A DNA stretch of 64,000 nucleotides, taken from contig NZ_JAHESE010000021.1 in assembly GCF_018598175.1 (NCBI RefSeq), positions 1 through 64,000 on the forward strand, read 5' to 3'. The notes beneath the pieces were generated by a model, which worked only from the letters and a program-made list of their open reading frames with translations, was not told where the DNA came from and ran no database searches. Positions within the stretch are counted from its first letter, which is position 1, and each line of letters opens with the position of its first letter. Below are positions 34,789-43,621 of this stretch, piece by piece. The DNA is from Dawidia cretensis. GTDB taxonomy: Bacteria > Bacteroidota > Bacteroidia > Cytophagales > Cyclobacteriaceae. The position numbers and the translations under genes are program-made.

Positions 34789-37131
34789 TTAACGTTTGAA
34801 GAGCGTACGGATCATCTCCATCTTGCTGTCGCTCTCGTCCTCATAGTAGCCGTAGCCGTTGGTGTTCTCGCCGAGCATGGGCAAGGCATTGAGCAAGGTG
34901 GTTACGTTGGTGATATGGTTGATGGTAATGATACGTTGCAGGTTCTTGATGAAATCACGTTTCGAATAATCCGCCCGGAAAATATAGATCGACATATCGG
35001 CTTTTTTCATGGCCTGAATCCCGTCGGTCACCAGCCCCACCGGGGGCGTGTCGAGCAGAATGATATCGTAGTGCTTTTTGAGATCTTCCAGGATCGAAGA
35101 GAACTCGCCGTTCAGCAACAGCTCCGACGGGTTGGGGGGAATCGGTCCGGAGGGTATATAGTCAAAGTACTCGAGGTTTGTATGCAGCACGCAATCTTGC
35201 CACCGGTCCTTGCGGATCAGGACGGTGCTCATTCCTTTTGAAGGATCGGGGATCTCGATCGGCAGATTAGCCTTTGCCTTGCGCATGTCGAGATCGATCA
35301 GTACTACCTTCTTGCGCGAGATCGCAATCGCGCCACCCAGGTTCAGCGCGACAAACGATTTGCCTTCCCCCGAGATGGTAGACGAAAGGGCCACGACACG
35401 CTGCGGCGACTCTGTCCGGAAGAAATCCAGGTTGGTACGCAGCGTACGGATCGCTTCGCTGACCACGGATTTCGGATAATTTACTACGTGCAAATTTTGA
35501 ATGCCCGTATGGCGCGAAGCGGGTATCACCCCCAGCACCGGTACACCCGGCAATTTTTCCAGCTCGTGCTGCGCGGTAATTTTGTTGTTGACCAGGTATA
35601 ACACACCGATCACAAAGAGAATCAGCATTAGGCTGGCCACCAGGCCGATGCCCGCAATCATCGCGCGGTTGGGCGAGATGGGGGTAGTGGGAAGCGATGC
35701 CGGCGAAAGGATTTTAAAGTCAGGGGTGGTACCGGCCTGGGCAATTTCAAAGCCTGCCTTTGACTGCATCAGTGACAGGTAGAACTCTTCGTATAGTTTG
35801 TAGAAGCGTTGGTTCTTGGAGAACTGCGTGCTCTTATCGGGCAGGTTGGCAAATTCATTTTCGAGGCTGCTCTTGCGCCGGTTCAGCTCCTGTAACCGGA
35901 TCACCCACTGGTTCTTCATTTCTTGTAGCTGCTGTGAAGCCTTGCGTGTGCGGGTGTCGATCTGTTGCTGCTGCTCGCGATAGGCAAACGTCACTTCGTT
36001 ATACGACAGCTTCATACGCTCCATCTCCTGCGTTAGGTCCTGAATGTGGTCGAGATTTTCATATAGATAGTCGGGTAGGGCTTGCTTGAGCGTCGGTGAT
36101 AAAAATATCTCGTGGGTCTGAATGCCGTCCAGCAGCCGGTTTATATCGCGGATGCGCGTGGTCAGGTCGTAGCGTTGTGAATCAACGGTGTTAATGGACT
36201 GGATCGTTTTGGCCAGGTCCTGATCCAGGTTGTTGGTTTTGTTCTGCAGCGTAAACTTCTTGAAGTAATCTTCAAAGCCTTCCATTTTCATTTCGATCTG
36301 CTGTAGCTCTTTGTTAAGCCAGTCGATCTTCTGTGTGTTGGTCAGATTCTTTTGCTGGTGGCTGTAGCGCAGATACATCGCGTCGACGGTGTGTACAATG
36401 GCCTGAGCTTTGGCGGGCTGATTGTCCTTGAATGCTACACGGATCGTTTTTGCCGAGTAGTTCAGCGGCTCGACAATCAGGTTTGCCGTGATATAATTCA
36501 AAAGCACATCGCGGCTGTTGATGACGAAAAACAGATCGATTTCGTCGGTCGTGGAAAAGCTTGTATTCTTGGTCAGCACCAGCTCGAAGTTAGTGGAGCG
36601 AACCGGTGTGTCGTAGGTGCCTTTTACTTTGTTACCTTCTTCGCCTACATGCAGATAAAATTCATCGTCGTTGATCTTTTCAAAAAAGATCTGCTGGTTA
36701 TAGGCCGTGGTACGTTTGGGATTGTAATCTACCTGAATCGGAGTGGCGGTAAAAAGCTCGTGGTTGAGCACCTCGCCCTTGCTGAAATAACTTACGTCGA
36801 GGTTGAGCGAGTCCAGCACCTGGTTCAGGAAGAGCTTGGCGCGAATCAACTCGATCTCGCCCGAGATAGGGTCGGTGGCCAGCGGGTCGTCGGCCACAAA
36901 GGTTTCGATGCCGAGCGCAGTGGCTTCGTTCTTAATGTCGAGCTTGATCTCCGACGACGACTCGTACAGATCTTTGGTATACCGGATCATGATATAGGCC
37001 GCCGCATTTATGGCTACAAAGATCAGCAGCAACCACCACAGGTTGCTCAGCACAATGACCCGCAGCTTGTGAAAGTCGATACCTTCCTGGTGGCTGGTAG
37101 TGGGGGCGATATGGGGTTTGACCGGTTCCAC
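34789..37131 (-). CDS. Polysaccharide co-polymerase/tyrosine autokinase (Wzc-like)
   Basis: A 780-residue inner-membrane protein. A first membrane helix (about 32-52) leads into a Wzz domain and long periplasmic coiled coils (about 260-450), with a GNVR-like region and a second helix around 495-515. The cytoplasmic C-terminal BY-kinase shows Walker A GEGKS, Walker A' VVLIDLDMR and Walker B IILLDTPPVG. The tail holds only a few tyrosines (GYGYYEDE), fewer than the Wzc cluster. It controls chain length and export together with the Wza-like lipoprotein encoded upstream (9 bases away) and the phosphatase downstream. Confidence 0.93.
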   Translation of the reverse strand: MEPVKPHIAPTTSHQEGIDFHKLRVIVLSNLWWLLLIFVAINAAAYIMIRYTKDLYESSSEIKLDIKNEATALGIETFVADDPLATDPISGEIELIRAKLFLNQVLDSLNLDVSYFSKGEVLNHELFTATPIQVDYNPKRTTAYNQQIFFEKINDDEFYLHVGEEGNKVKGTYDTPVRSTNFELVLTKNTSFSTTDEIDLFFVINSRDVLLNYITANLIVEPLNYSAKTIRVAFKDNQPAKAQAIVHTVDAMYLRYSHQQKNLTNTQKIDWLNKELQQIEMKMEGFEDYFKKFTLQNKTNNLDQDLAKTIQSINTVDSQRYDLTTRIRDINRLLDGIQTHEIFLSPTLKQALPDYLYENLDHIQDLTQEMERMKLSYNEVTFAYREQQQQIDTRTRKASQQLQEMKNQWVIRLQELNRRKSSLENEFANLPDKSTQFSKNQRFYKLYEEFYLSLMQSKAGFEIAQAGTTPDFKILSPASLPTTPISPNRAMIAGIGLVASLMLILFVIGVLYLVNNKITAQHELEKLPGVPVLGVIPASRHTGIQNLHVVNYPKSVVSEAIRTLRTNLDFFRTESPQRVVALSSTISGEGKSFVALNLGGAIAISRKKVVLIDLDMRKAKANLPIEIPDPSKGMSTVLIRKDRWQDCVLHTNLEYFDYIPSGPIPPNPSELLLNGEFSSILEDLKKHYDIILLDTPPVGLVTDGIQAMKKADMSIYIFRADYSKRDFIKNLQRIITINHITNVTTLLNALPMLGENTNGYGYYEDESDSKMEMIRTLFKR

Positions 37132-37140
37132 AGGTGAAGG

Positions 37141-37911
37141 TTATAATCCGACGATCACGACCACCAACGTGGCGATGCTTGTTAAGATACTCAAGATAGG
37201 GCCATAGTCACGCACGCCCTCAATAAACGGCCGCCGGATGGGCTCGACGTAAATAATGTCGTTGGGCTGGATCACCATGTTGTTCTCTAAGTACCCGGCA
37301 AAGGTGCTCAGGTCGGCGATCATAACCGTTTCCCCCCGCAACACACGAATGTTATACGCTTTAGCATCGTTGCTGACACCTTTTGCCAGTGCCAGCACTT
37401 CCGTCAGGCGGATGTTCTCATTCGTCAGCGGAATTACCTGGCCGCCCGGCGCACCCAGTACGACCACACGCTTGTTCAGATACTTTAACCGGATATACAT
37501 GCCGGCATAGAATTTTGTATAGGTCTGCTGCAACCGGTCTTCTGCCTGCAGCAGTGTAAGCCCTTCCAGGCGAATAGTATCGATCATAGGGAATTTCACC
37601 ACGCCATCCTGGTTGACCAGGTAACTGCGTACTTCGTCAACGCCCACCGGAGTGGTTTGTACGGGACGGTCTTTGTCGAGAAAACGATCGGGGTCTACCA
37701 GGCGTTCGCCGTTCTTGGTATAGATCTCAATGGCCAGCTGATCATTTTTCTGAATACTGTAATTCTTCTCCGCAGCGTCGGCCTGCGCCTTGACGGCGTC
37801 TTTTTGGTCGACCTGGAACATGATGTTCTGCCGGTAAGAGGCACAGGAAGAGGCCAACACGCCCAGGATCGCCAGGACACACGCTGAACGAAAAAAGGAA
37901 GTTCGTTTCAA
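37141..37911 (-). CDS. Polysaccharide export lipoprotein (Wza-like)
   Basis: A 256-residue outer-membrane export protein: lipobox ASSC (cysteine about residue 23), a Poly_export/PES domain (about 50-130), one SLBB domain starting near RVVVLGAPGGQ, and a C-terminal hydrophobic helix (residues about 237-256) that may cross the outer membrane as in Wza. It forms the exit channel for exopolysaccharide with the Wzc-like partner. The gene is followed after 9 bases by the autokinase. Confidence 0.92.
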   Translation of the reverse strand: MKRTSFFRSACVLAILGVLASSCASYRQNIMFQVDQKDAVKAQADAAEKNYSIQKNDQLAIEIYTKNGERLVDPDRFLDKDRPVQTTPVGVDEVRSYLVNQDGVVKFPMIDTIRLEGLTLLQAEDRLQQTYTKFYAGMYIRLKYLNKRVVVLGAPGGQVIPLTNENIRLTEVLALAKGVSNDAKAYNIRVLRGETVMIADLSTFAGYLENNMVIQPNDIIYVEPIRRPFIEGVRDYGPILSILTSIATLVVVIVGL

Positions 37912-37935
37912 GTTAAAAAATGCGTTAATTTCAGC

Positions 37936-38490
37936 TTAATATCGTGAAATTACGGATTTTCTTAACAACTCTTCCAGTGTCGGAAGATGCTGGTCCTTTT
38001 CGGACAGAATAGGGTCGTTTATTTGCCAGTTAATATTCAGCTGGGGGTCGTTCCAGCGTACACCGATTTCAGACTCGCGGTGGTAATGATGCGTGCATTT
38101 GTAAAAGAAAACGGCGTCTTCCAGCGCCGAAAAGCCGTGGGCGAACCCTTCGGGCACCAGCAGCATGTTGTTGCGACGGGCCTCTAGCAGGCAATAATAC
38201 ACCTTGCCAAAGGTCGGGGAACCGGCGCGCAGGTCAATGGTCACATCCAGGATCGTGCCCTGAAATACCGACACCAGCTTCGTTTGGGCGTGTGGCGCTA
38301 CCTGCATGTGCAAGCCCCGTACAACACCCTTTTTAGAGAACGATTTGTTCTCCTGGACAAACTTGTCTTGTATGCCGTGTTTGGCAAAGAGGTCTTCGCG
38401 GTAAAACTCGTAGAACCACCCGCGGCTGTCTTCTAGAACAGAAGGAAAAATTTCCACCAACCCTTCTATACCGGTTTGCTTTACTTCCAT
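37936..38490 (-). CDS. rfbC: dTDP-4-dehydrorhamnose 3,5-epimerase
   Basis: Cupin-fold enzyme of dTDP-L-rhamnose synthesis, 184 residues. The catalytic His61 lies in RGLH (58-61), with the usual KxV sugar-nucleotide site following (TKLVSVFQG) and the FAHGF and KCTHHYHRESE segments. The residue after RGLH is Met instead of the common Tyr. rfbA, rfbB and rfbD are not in the window. It sits between the glycosyltransferase and the export gene, so it feeds the same polysaccharide. Confidence 0.92.
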   Translation of the reverse strand: MEVKQTGIEGLVEIFPSVLEDSRGWFYEFYREDLFAKHGIQDKFVQENKSFSKKGVVRGLHMQVAPHAQTKLVSVFQGTILDVTIDLRAGSPTFGKVYYCLLEARRNNMLLVPEGFAHGFSALEDAVFFYKCTHHYHRESEIGVRWNDPQLNINWQINDPILSEKDQHLPTLEELLRKSVISRY

Positions 38491-38507
38491 GAAAAATCAA
38501 TGGCCAG

Positions 38508-39620
38508 TTACGATGCCTTTTTGAATTCGCTGATCGTCTGCAGGTACTTGTCGATGACAACGGACTCGCTGTACTCCGTTTCCATCTTCACCCGGCCATT
38601 TTCTCCAAAAAGCTTGAGGGTGGCACTTTCCATGTCGGCCATCTCCTTCATCTTTTCAGCCAGGTCGTCTGCATCTTTCAGCCTGCAAAGAAGGCCATTA
38701 AAATTGTTTTTCACAACATGGTTGCAGCCCGGCACATCCGTGGCGATAATGGGCTTAGACGAACTGGCGGCTTCCAGCAACGTGCGTGGCGTACCTTCGC
38801 GGTACGAGGGCAACACCACGCAGTCGGCCGCGTGAATGAACTGACGCACGTCATCGGTCGTACCCAGGTATTCGATGATGCCCTGGTCGATCCATTCCTG
38901 GATCACCTCGGTCTTGATGCCGCGCTTGTGCAATGGGTCCATTGCACCCAGTACCTGGAAGCGGGCGTTCACTCCGGCCGCGCGTAATTTCTTAACGGCT
39001 TCAATGTACTCCAGCACACCCTTGTCGGTAATGAGGCGGGAGATCATTAAAAATGTAAAAGTGTCATTGCGACGGAATGCCATTGGCTGGAACTTGCGCA
39101 GGTCAATGCCCGAACCGGGCACCAGGTCCACGGCACGCTCGGGCACAAGCTTGCGGGTCACAAATAGTGTTAAGTCGTCGGGGTTCTGGAAGAAGACCTT
39201 TCGCGCAAAGCGGAAACTGATCTTGTAGAGCGCGATCGCAATAGCCGACACCAGGTTATCCTTCAGGAACACCGTGCCCAGGCCACAGACGTTATTAACG
39301 ACGGGAATTTTCAGCATGGATGCCGCCAGGGTACCGTACACATTCGGCTTGATAGTGTAGTGTAAAATGACGTCGGGGCGGATTTTTTTGTAAATCGTAT
39401 ACAGTTCGACAATTAGAGCGGAATCCTTCACGGGATTCGCTCCCCGGCTGTCCATCCGTACCTTGTGGTGCACGCAACCGGCGGCCACAAGGAGATTTGT
39501 GTACTCATCTTCGGGTGCCACGGTGTGCACCTCATGCCCTTCTTCAAGCAGGGCGCGAACAAAGTTCATCCGGAAATTGTAAATATTCCAGGACGTGTTG
39601 AGGACGATAGCAATTCTCAT
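38508..39620 (-). CDS. Glycosyltransferase, family 4 type
   Basis: A 370-residue GT-B fold enzyme. The N-terminal domain starts MRIAIVLNTSWNIYNFR; the C-terminal Glycos_transf_1 domain holds SRLITDKGVLEYIEA and the nucleotide-sugar EX7E-like segment LPSYREGTPRTLLEAASSSKPIIATD. It resembles the sugar transferases that add N-acetyl-sugars in capsule or O-antigen loci (for example WbpU/PglA-like). It is the first gene of the minus-strand polysaccharide set; its acceptor is unknown. Confidence 0.9.
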   Translation of the reverse strand: MRIAIVLNTSWNIYNFRMNFVRALLEEGHEVHTVAPEDEYTNLLVAAGCVHHKVRMDSRGANPVKDSALIVELYTIYKKIRPDVILHYTIKPNVYGTLAASMLKIPVVNNVCGLGTVFLKDNLVSAIAIALYKISFRFARKVFFQNPDDLTLFVTRKLVPERAVDLVPGSGIDLRKFQPMAFRRNDTFTFLMISRLITDKGVLEYIEAVKKLRAAGVNARFQVLGAMDPLHKRGIKTEVIQEWIDQGIIEYLGTTDDVRQFIHAADCVVLPSYREGTPRTLLEAASSSKPIIATDVPGCNHVVKNNFNGLLCRLKDADDLAEKMKEMADMESATLKLFGENGRVKMETEYSESVVIDKYLQTISEFKKAS

Positions 39621-39727
39621 TTGGGCTCTGGTTGAGAAAATTGAAATTATCCTGAATCCGGTAAAGGGTAGAAAATTCAGCTGTACGTGGGGAAATTCCA
39701 GCTTGAATTCGGGTGTTGGTGTATCAT

Positions 39728-39762
39728 CAAAAATAGGAAAAAGTAACCTAACCTTGCAACAA
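39728..39762 (-). promoter_or_regulatory. Putative promoter of polysaccharide gene set
   Basis: On the minus strand TATTTTTG (39728-39735) fits the Bacteroidota -7 consensus and a TTG (39757-39759) lies 21 bases upstream as a -33 element. The site is about 108 bases ahead of the glycosyltransferase ATG. Confidence 0.45.
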
Positions 39763-39807
39763 CCTTAAAAAATAATACGTTAAGAATTGTTCACTTTTGC
39801 AAAAGAT

Positions 39808-41007
39808 ATGAAGGAAGCAGAAAATACAGCCGTTTTAGTAGCACTTAGCAGCACCCGCACCCAGGAGGAGACCCAGGAGCATCTTGACGAGCTGGCTTTT
39901 CTAGCAGAGACGTCGGGCATCAAGACCATCCACCAGGTCGTGCAGAATTTGCCGCACCCCGACTCGCGCACCTTTCTCGGAAAAGGTAAGTTGGCGGAGC
40001 TCAAGCAGTTCGTGATGCAGCACCAGGTACGTCACATTATCTTCGACGAAGACCTCACGCCGTCGCAGCTTCGCAACCTCGAGCGTGAGTTCAATCCTAA
40101 AGAGCAAGAAGATTTTACGGTGCGCATCTACGACCGCAGCTTGTTGATCCTGGATATTTTCCTGTGGCGCGCGCAGACCGCTCAGGCCAAGACGCAAGTA
40201 GAGCTTGCCATGAACCAATACCTGTTGCCCCGACTCACCCGGATGTGGACCCACTTGGAACGCCAGCGCGGTGGTACCGGTACCCGTGGTGGTGCGGGTG
40301 AAAAGGAAATCGAGACCGACCGTCGGAACATCCGTCAGCAGATCACCGTCTTAAAAGAGCGGCTCGAAAAGATCGAAAAACAACGCGCCACCCAGCGCAA
40401 GTCACGCGGCGGCGTTGTGCGTGTAGCCCTGGTGGGTTATACCAACGTCGGCAAGTCAACGCTCATGAATTTGTTGTCCGGCTCCGGCGTACTGGCCGAA
40501 GACAAGCTCTTCGCTACAGTCGACTCCACCGTACGCAAAGTAGTGTTTGGCAACATCCCGTTCCTGCTGTCCGACACCGTAGGGTTCATTCGCAAGCTGC
40601 CCCATCACCTGATCGAGTCGTTCAAATCCACCCTCGACGAAGTGCGCGAAGCCGACCTGCTGCTCCACGTCGTAGACCTGGCACATCCGTACCACGACAA
40701 CCAGATTGAGGTCGTTACCAAGACCCTGGAAGAGATTGGCGCGGCCAATATTCCAACGGTTTTGATACTGAACAAAATCGACCTCTTCCGTGAAAAAAAT
40801 CCTGACGTAAACCTCGAGGAAATGAGAGGTTTTTACCGCGAGAAAGGTTTTGAGCACGTGGTGTTTGTGTCGGCGACGGGCAATGAGAATATCAATGGGC
40901 TGAAGCAGTTGCTCTTTGAGAAGGTAAAGGAGAGACATATTCAGATCTTTCCGAACTTCTTTAAGGATGGTTACGAATTTTCTCCCTGGCCGATCGAGTC
41001 GGTGTAA
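39808..41007 (+). CDS. hflX: GTPase HflX
   Basis: Ribosome-associated GTPase that splits stalled 70S ribosomes. The ATG giving MKEAENT was preferred over an in-frame TTG seven codons earlier. The 399 residues comprise the HflX N-terminal domain (about 20-150, with the FLGKGKLAELKQ segment), a coiled-coil linker (165-198) and the GTPase domain: G1 GYTNVGKST at 210-218, G3 DTVGF and G4 NKID. It is divergent from the polysaccharide genes and lies 94 bases upstream of tRNA-Arg. Confidence 0.96.
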   Translation: MKEAENTAVLVALSSTRTQEETQEHLDELAFLAETSGIKTIHQVVQNLPHPDSRTFLGKGKLAELKQFVMQHQVRHIIFDEDLTPSQLRNLEREFNPKEQEDFTVRIYDRSLLILDIFLWRAQTAQAKTQVELAMNQYLLPRLTRMWTHLERQRGGTGTRGGAGEKEIETDRRNIRQQITVLKERLEKIEKQRATQRKSRGGVVRVALVGYTNVGKSTLMNLLSGSGVLAEDKLFATVDSTVRKVVFGNIPFLLSDTVGFIRKLPHHLIESFKSTLDEVREADLLLHVVDLAHPYHDNQIEVVTKTLEEIGAANIPTVLILNKIDLFREKNPDVNLEEMRGFYREKGFEHVVFVSATGNENINGLKQLLFEKVKERHIQIFPNFFKDGYEFSPWPIESV

Positions 41008-41051
41008 TGGTTCAGGATCTTATGGTGACTAGGCAATAATTTCTAAATTTC

Positions 41052-41059
41052 TATATTTG
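41052..41059 (+). promoter_or_regulatory. Putative -7 box of tRNA-Arg
   Basis: TATATTTG, a perfect TAnnTTTG match, 42 bases upstream of the tRNA. A near copy of the surrounding 18 bases recurs at 43264-43282. Confidence 0.6.
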
Positions 41060-41101
41060 CGCCCTTGCTCAGCGACCATGGAGGCTGTTTGTGGCAGGAA
41101 T

Positions 41102-41173
41102 GGCCCCATAGTTCAATGGATAGAATAGGAGTTTCCTAAACTTTTGATGCAGGTTCGATTCCTGTTGGGGCTA
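41102..41173 (+). tRNA. tRNA-Arg (anticodon CCU)
   Basis: The cloverleaf can be drawn by hand: acceptor GGCCCCA with TGGGGCT (one G-U pair), D stem GTTC/GAAT, anticodon stem GGAGT/ACTTT with loop TTCCTAA (anticodon CCT, reading AGG), short variable loop, T stem GCAGG/CCTGT with loop TTCGATT, discriminator A. CCA is not encoded. The terminator follows within 10 bases. The 3' end borders a direct repeat that recurs at 43305. Confidence 0.93.
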
Positions 41174-41253
41174 CTACTAAAAAGCCTTCTAATTGTTAAA
41201 ATTGGAAGGCTTTTTTATGCCTGACTGGAAGGGAATCGAACTGCGCTATAGTA
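41171..41253 (+). repeat. Direct repeat at tRNA-Arg 3' end, copy 1 (includes terminator)
   Basis: Begins with the last three bases of the tRNA. The first 49 bases differ from copy 2 (43305-43353) at only two positions, and weaker similarity continues for about 30 more bases. The core contains the tRNA terminator: AAAGCCTTC and GAAGGCTTT arms followed by six T (41181-41216). Confidence 0.8.
41181..41216 (+). terminator. Terminator of tRNA-Arg
   Basis: AAAGCCTTC with AAT extension pairs with ATT and GAAGGCTTT, then TTTTTT. Confidence 0.88.
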
Positions 41254-41509
41254 TCACTATCTTTCTGTTCGATGAGAACTTCAACTTCCTCGAAGCTGCC
41301 TGGATCAGATCGCCATTGATTACGAATAGGTCCTCTATGTCGCGGTGATAGACGCGTTTGAGTTTGGCCACCAAATTATTCTTAGCGAGAATCTTAATCA
41401 TCATGTGGCTTTTACGCCTGTCTAGAGGAATCCACGTTAAAATCCTCACAAATAACTTCGACAACCGAATTAGTACTAAGAGAAATGATCTTATTTGGGA
41501 TAAGGTGTT

Positions 41510-41721
41510 ATGGAGATCGCCAAAGATCTCAAAGAGCGTGGCTAGTTAGATATCACGGAATGTTTTATAGACGGGACTTTTGAAAGTGCCAAAAAAGGGG
41601 GCTTCATATTGGTGGAAAAACTAAGCGAGGCAAGGACACCAAGATCATGGCAATCACAGACGCTTCTGGCCGTCCTATCTCCCTAGGGCCACAGGAGCCA
41701 GTACACACGGAAGTGAAGCCA
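41510..41721 (+). pseudogene. Remnant of IS5-family transposase
   Basis: Translation in two frames gives the well-known core of IS5-group DDE transposases. From the ATG at 41510 the frame reads MEIAKDLKERG, an in-frame TAG at 41543-41545, then LDITECFIDGTFESAKKGG; near 41605 the frame shifts and continues as IGGKTKRGKDTKIMAITDASG and RPISLGPQEPVHTEVKP. The DGTF Asp is the expected first catalytic acid. Both ends of the gene are missing, and it has one stop and one frameshift. No terminal inverted repeats were seen. Confidence 0.75.
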
Positions 41722-41755
41722 TGGATCTGGAGATTCAAAAAAAAGTCTTTGAATA

Positions 41756-42331
41756 CTAACGGACTTTATCGAATACGGTCTTCCAGGAACGCTCGTCGCC
41801 GGATAAGGTTATTTTTGCATTGGCCTGAACAGAAATAGTCCTGCCATCATTGCTCAACTTCCAAACCTCTGTTACGTAAACAAATTGTTGTTTCTGAGTA
41901 TTTATACTAAAAGGAACGGCAGTCATCAGGCGTACAATTGAGTTAACAGTCATAGTTTGTCCACCAGCCGACATCTTTACGGTAAACTTCTTTCCTCTTC
42001 CCCGGCCATGATTAATTTCGCTTTCCTTACCGTCGAAGGCCAGTTTCTCCTGGCTTGTAGCCAGCACTGCGCCAGGAGACGGGTTTGGTACTTCTATGGT
42101 TAGAAAATCTGCCTGTTCTGCTATTTTCATTGTTTTAGAGAGCATACGATCACCCTCGTCATATAAGCAGACAATATTTCCGCCCATACTTATCGACTCT
42201 TTGGATTTCCATTCGCCAGAAAAGTTAGTTTCGGAGTTGGTGCTATCTTTTTGCAGGCTTGTTTCGTTTTGTTCGTTACAGGAGGTGCAAAAAATAAATA
42301 TAAAGAGCAAACCAGATGTGTATTTCATCAT
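41756..42331 (-). CDS. Lipoprotein of unknown function
   Basis: A 191-residue lipoprotein with a short signal and lipobox CTSC (cysteine about residue 18), then a Ser/Thr/Gln-rich linker and a beta-rich domain of about 145 residues that includes FSGEWKSKES and a C-terminal VQANAKITLSGDERSW block. It has the look of a small lipocalin-like or DUF-type domain, but I do not recognise it. The gene is in AT-richer DNA between the two tRNA-associated repeats, so it may be acquired. Confidence 0.65.
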   Translation of the reverse strand: MMKYTSGLLFIFIFCTSCNEQNETSLQKDSTNSETNFSGEWKSKESISMGGNIVCLYDEGDRMLSKTMKIAEQADFLTIEVPNPSPGAVLATSQEKLAFDGKESEINHGRGRGKKFTVKMSAGGQTMTVNSIVRLMTAVPFSINTQKQQFVYVTEVWKLSNDGRTISVQANAKITLSGDERSWKTVFDKVR

Positions 42332-42834
42332 TTTATCATTTTAGTTTCAATTCCAACAAACCTACAAGTCTTTGTGCTCGGCTTTGTAAAGCGCTTGTAA
42401 AAAGATGTAAACGAAATGTAAAAGTTGCTTGGATGACAAAATGTGAATGCTAAATACTGACAATCCTGCATAATCATTAGTGATTCTTTGAAAGCAACTG
42501 TGTTTGAAAACAAGAGAGATTTGGGATTCGCCATCATCTGAATCATAAAAAATAGTGACAATTAGCTCGCCCATGTCAAAAGATACCGAAATTCAATTTT
42601 CGCCATATCCCGGAAGAAATTCCTTCCTTCAAGCCGCGTTTAAAGAGATAGCCTCGATTATGACGGAATGACAGATTGTCATTTTTTCAAGTCAGCAACC
42701 CTTAAGAAATCTTGGCTCAGCAAGCACCAATGCAACGCACTCCGGTCTACATTTTCGATTTAAGAGCAAACTTTTCGGAGTTTGCTTTTTTGTTTTCAGT
42801 ATTTTCGATTTTTTACCTCTAAACCACAACAGTA
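42332..42834. other. Intergenic region with orphan terminator
   Basis: About 500 AT-rich bases between divergent genes. Short frames exist on both strands but none has a convincing start and protein-like composition; a 32-codon plus-strand frame at 42573-42671 (MSKDTEIQF start) is the best of them. A terminator at 42765-42795 implies some upstream plus-strand transcript. Confidence 0.4.
42765..42795 (+). terminator. Orphan terminator
   Basis: AGCAAAC and GTTTGCT arms around a TTTTCGGA loop followed by TTTTTGTTTT. It lies 40 bases before the next gene, so it either ends a small transcript or attenuates that gene. Confidence 0.65.
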
Positions 42835-43218
42835 ATGTGTAAGAAGATGCTGTTTACCGCCTTGGCTGTAATGCTGAGCGTAAGCGTAGTTGTTTGTCAG
42901 GATTTGCTGGACGTCGATAAAGTTAAAGACTCAGAGTTATTTGTTGTTAAGAAGGGCTACGACGTTCAGCAACGGCTTAAAGAGATTGAGTCCATCGTCG
43001 GAAAAGACGTGACAGTATATGAGGTGTCGGGCAAGCAGAATAAAATAAAGGCCGTTTATACTGGAAAGGCTGAAATGGCCAGCCATCCGAAATTTTCAGA
43101 CAGGGATAAAGCATCGTTGATAGTTGTTCGGACATTCGAAAATGGAGTAATGCGTGCATATTTTCCATTGACGAATAACAACAAGTACAGAATTTATTTA
43201 AAGGAGGCAGTGAAATGA
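42835..43218 (+). CDS. Small exported protein, unknown
   Basis: A 127-residue protein with a signal peptide (cleavage near VVCQ, residue 21). The mature part is a mixed alpha/beta domain of about 105 residues with many Lys and Val and no cysteine. It is not recognised. It lies in AT-rich DNA just before copy 2 of the tRNA-associated repeat; the terminator 40 bases upstream makes attenuation possible. Confidence 0.55.
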   Translation: MCKKMLFTALAVMLSVSVVVCQDLLDVDKVKDSELFVVKKGYDVQQRLKEIESIVGKDVTVYEVSGKQNKIKAVYTGKAEMASHPKFSDRDKASLIVVRTFENGVMRAYFPLTNNNKYRIYLKEAVK

Positions 43219-43263
43219 TCTACTGGACGAGATTCAATCGAACGGGCAATTCCTTGAATTTGG

Positions 43264-43386
43264 TAAAATTTCTATAATTTCGTTCGATAATCGTAGTTTA
43301 CAGTCTACTACTAAAAAGCCTTCTAATTGTTGAAATTGGAAGGCTTTTTTGTGTCCGACTGAAGAGGAATTGAGATGCGCATACGA
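43264..43386 (+). repeat. Second copy of tRNA-Arg promoter and terminator, tRNA body missing
   Basis: AAAATTTCTATAATTTCG (43265-43282) mirrors the tRNA promoter AAATTTCTATATTTGCG, and 43305-43353 repeats the tRNA terminator region with 47 of 49 bases identical; weaker similarity runs on to about 43386. Between them are only 22 bases with no tRNA sequence. It is either a decayed tandem duplicate of the tRNA locus or the far junction of an inserted element. Confidence 0.7.
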
Positions 43387-43621
43387 TACAGCCTATGCCA
43401 CATCTCATTGCAGTTAAATACTAGTATGCAAAGTGTCAGACTGCCTCTTTTGTAATACCCTAATTGTTTGAATGAAAATTTCTCTCAATCTGAAGTGAAA
43501 GGCAATCTGTCGCGCACGAGTCGAAAACGCAAAAGACTAAAAAGGGATATAGCAAAGTTTGTGCACCTGTGGCCTATTATTGGCTTTCGAATGAAGTTAG
43601 ATCGGAATAAAACGCTAATCT
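43387..43621. other. AT-rich intergenic DNA before HEPN gene
   Basis: About 235 bases of low-GC sequence with no ORF; presumably carries the promoter of the HEPN gene. No palindrome of note seen. Confidence 0.4.

Noticed and set aside
41246-41464. 72-codon minus-strand frame after tRNA-Arg
   Set aside because: Unrecognised, overlaps the repeat edge, and sits in DNA with decayed transposase; support too thin.
42573-42671. 32-codon plus-strand frame before the orphan terminator
   Set aside because: Very short, no clear ribosome site; the terminator alone does not make it a gene.
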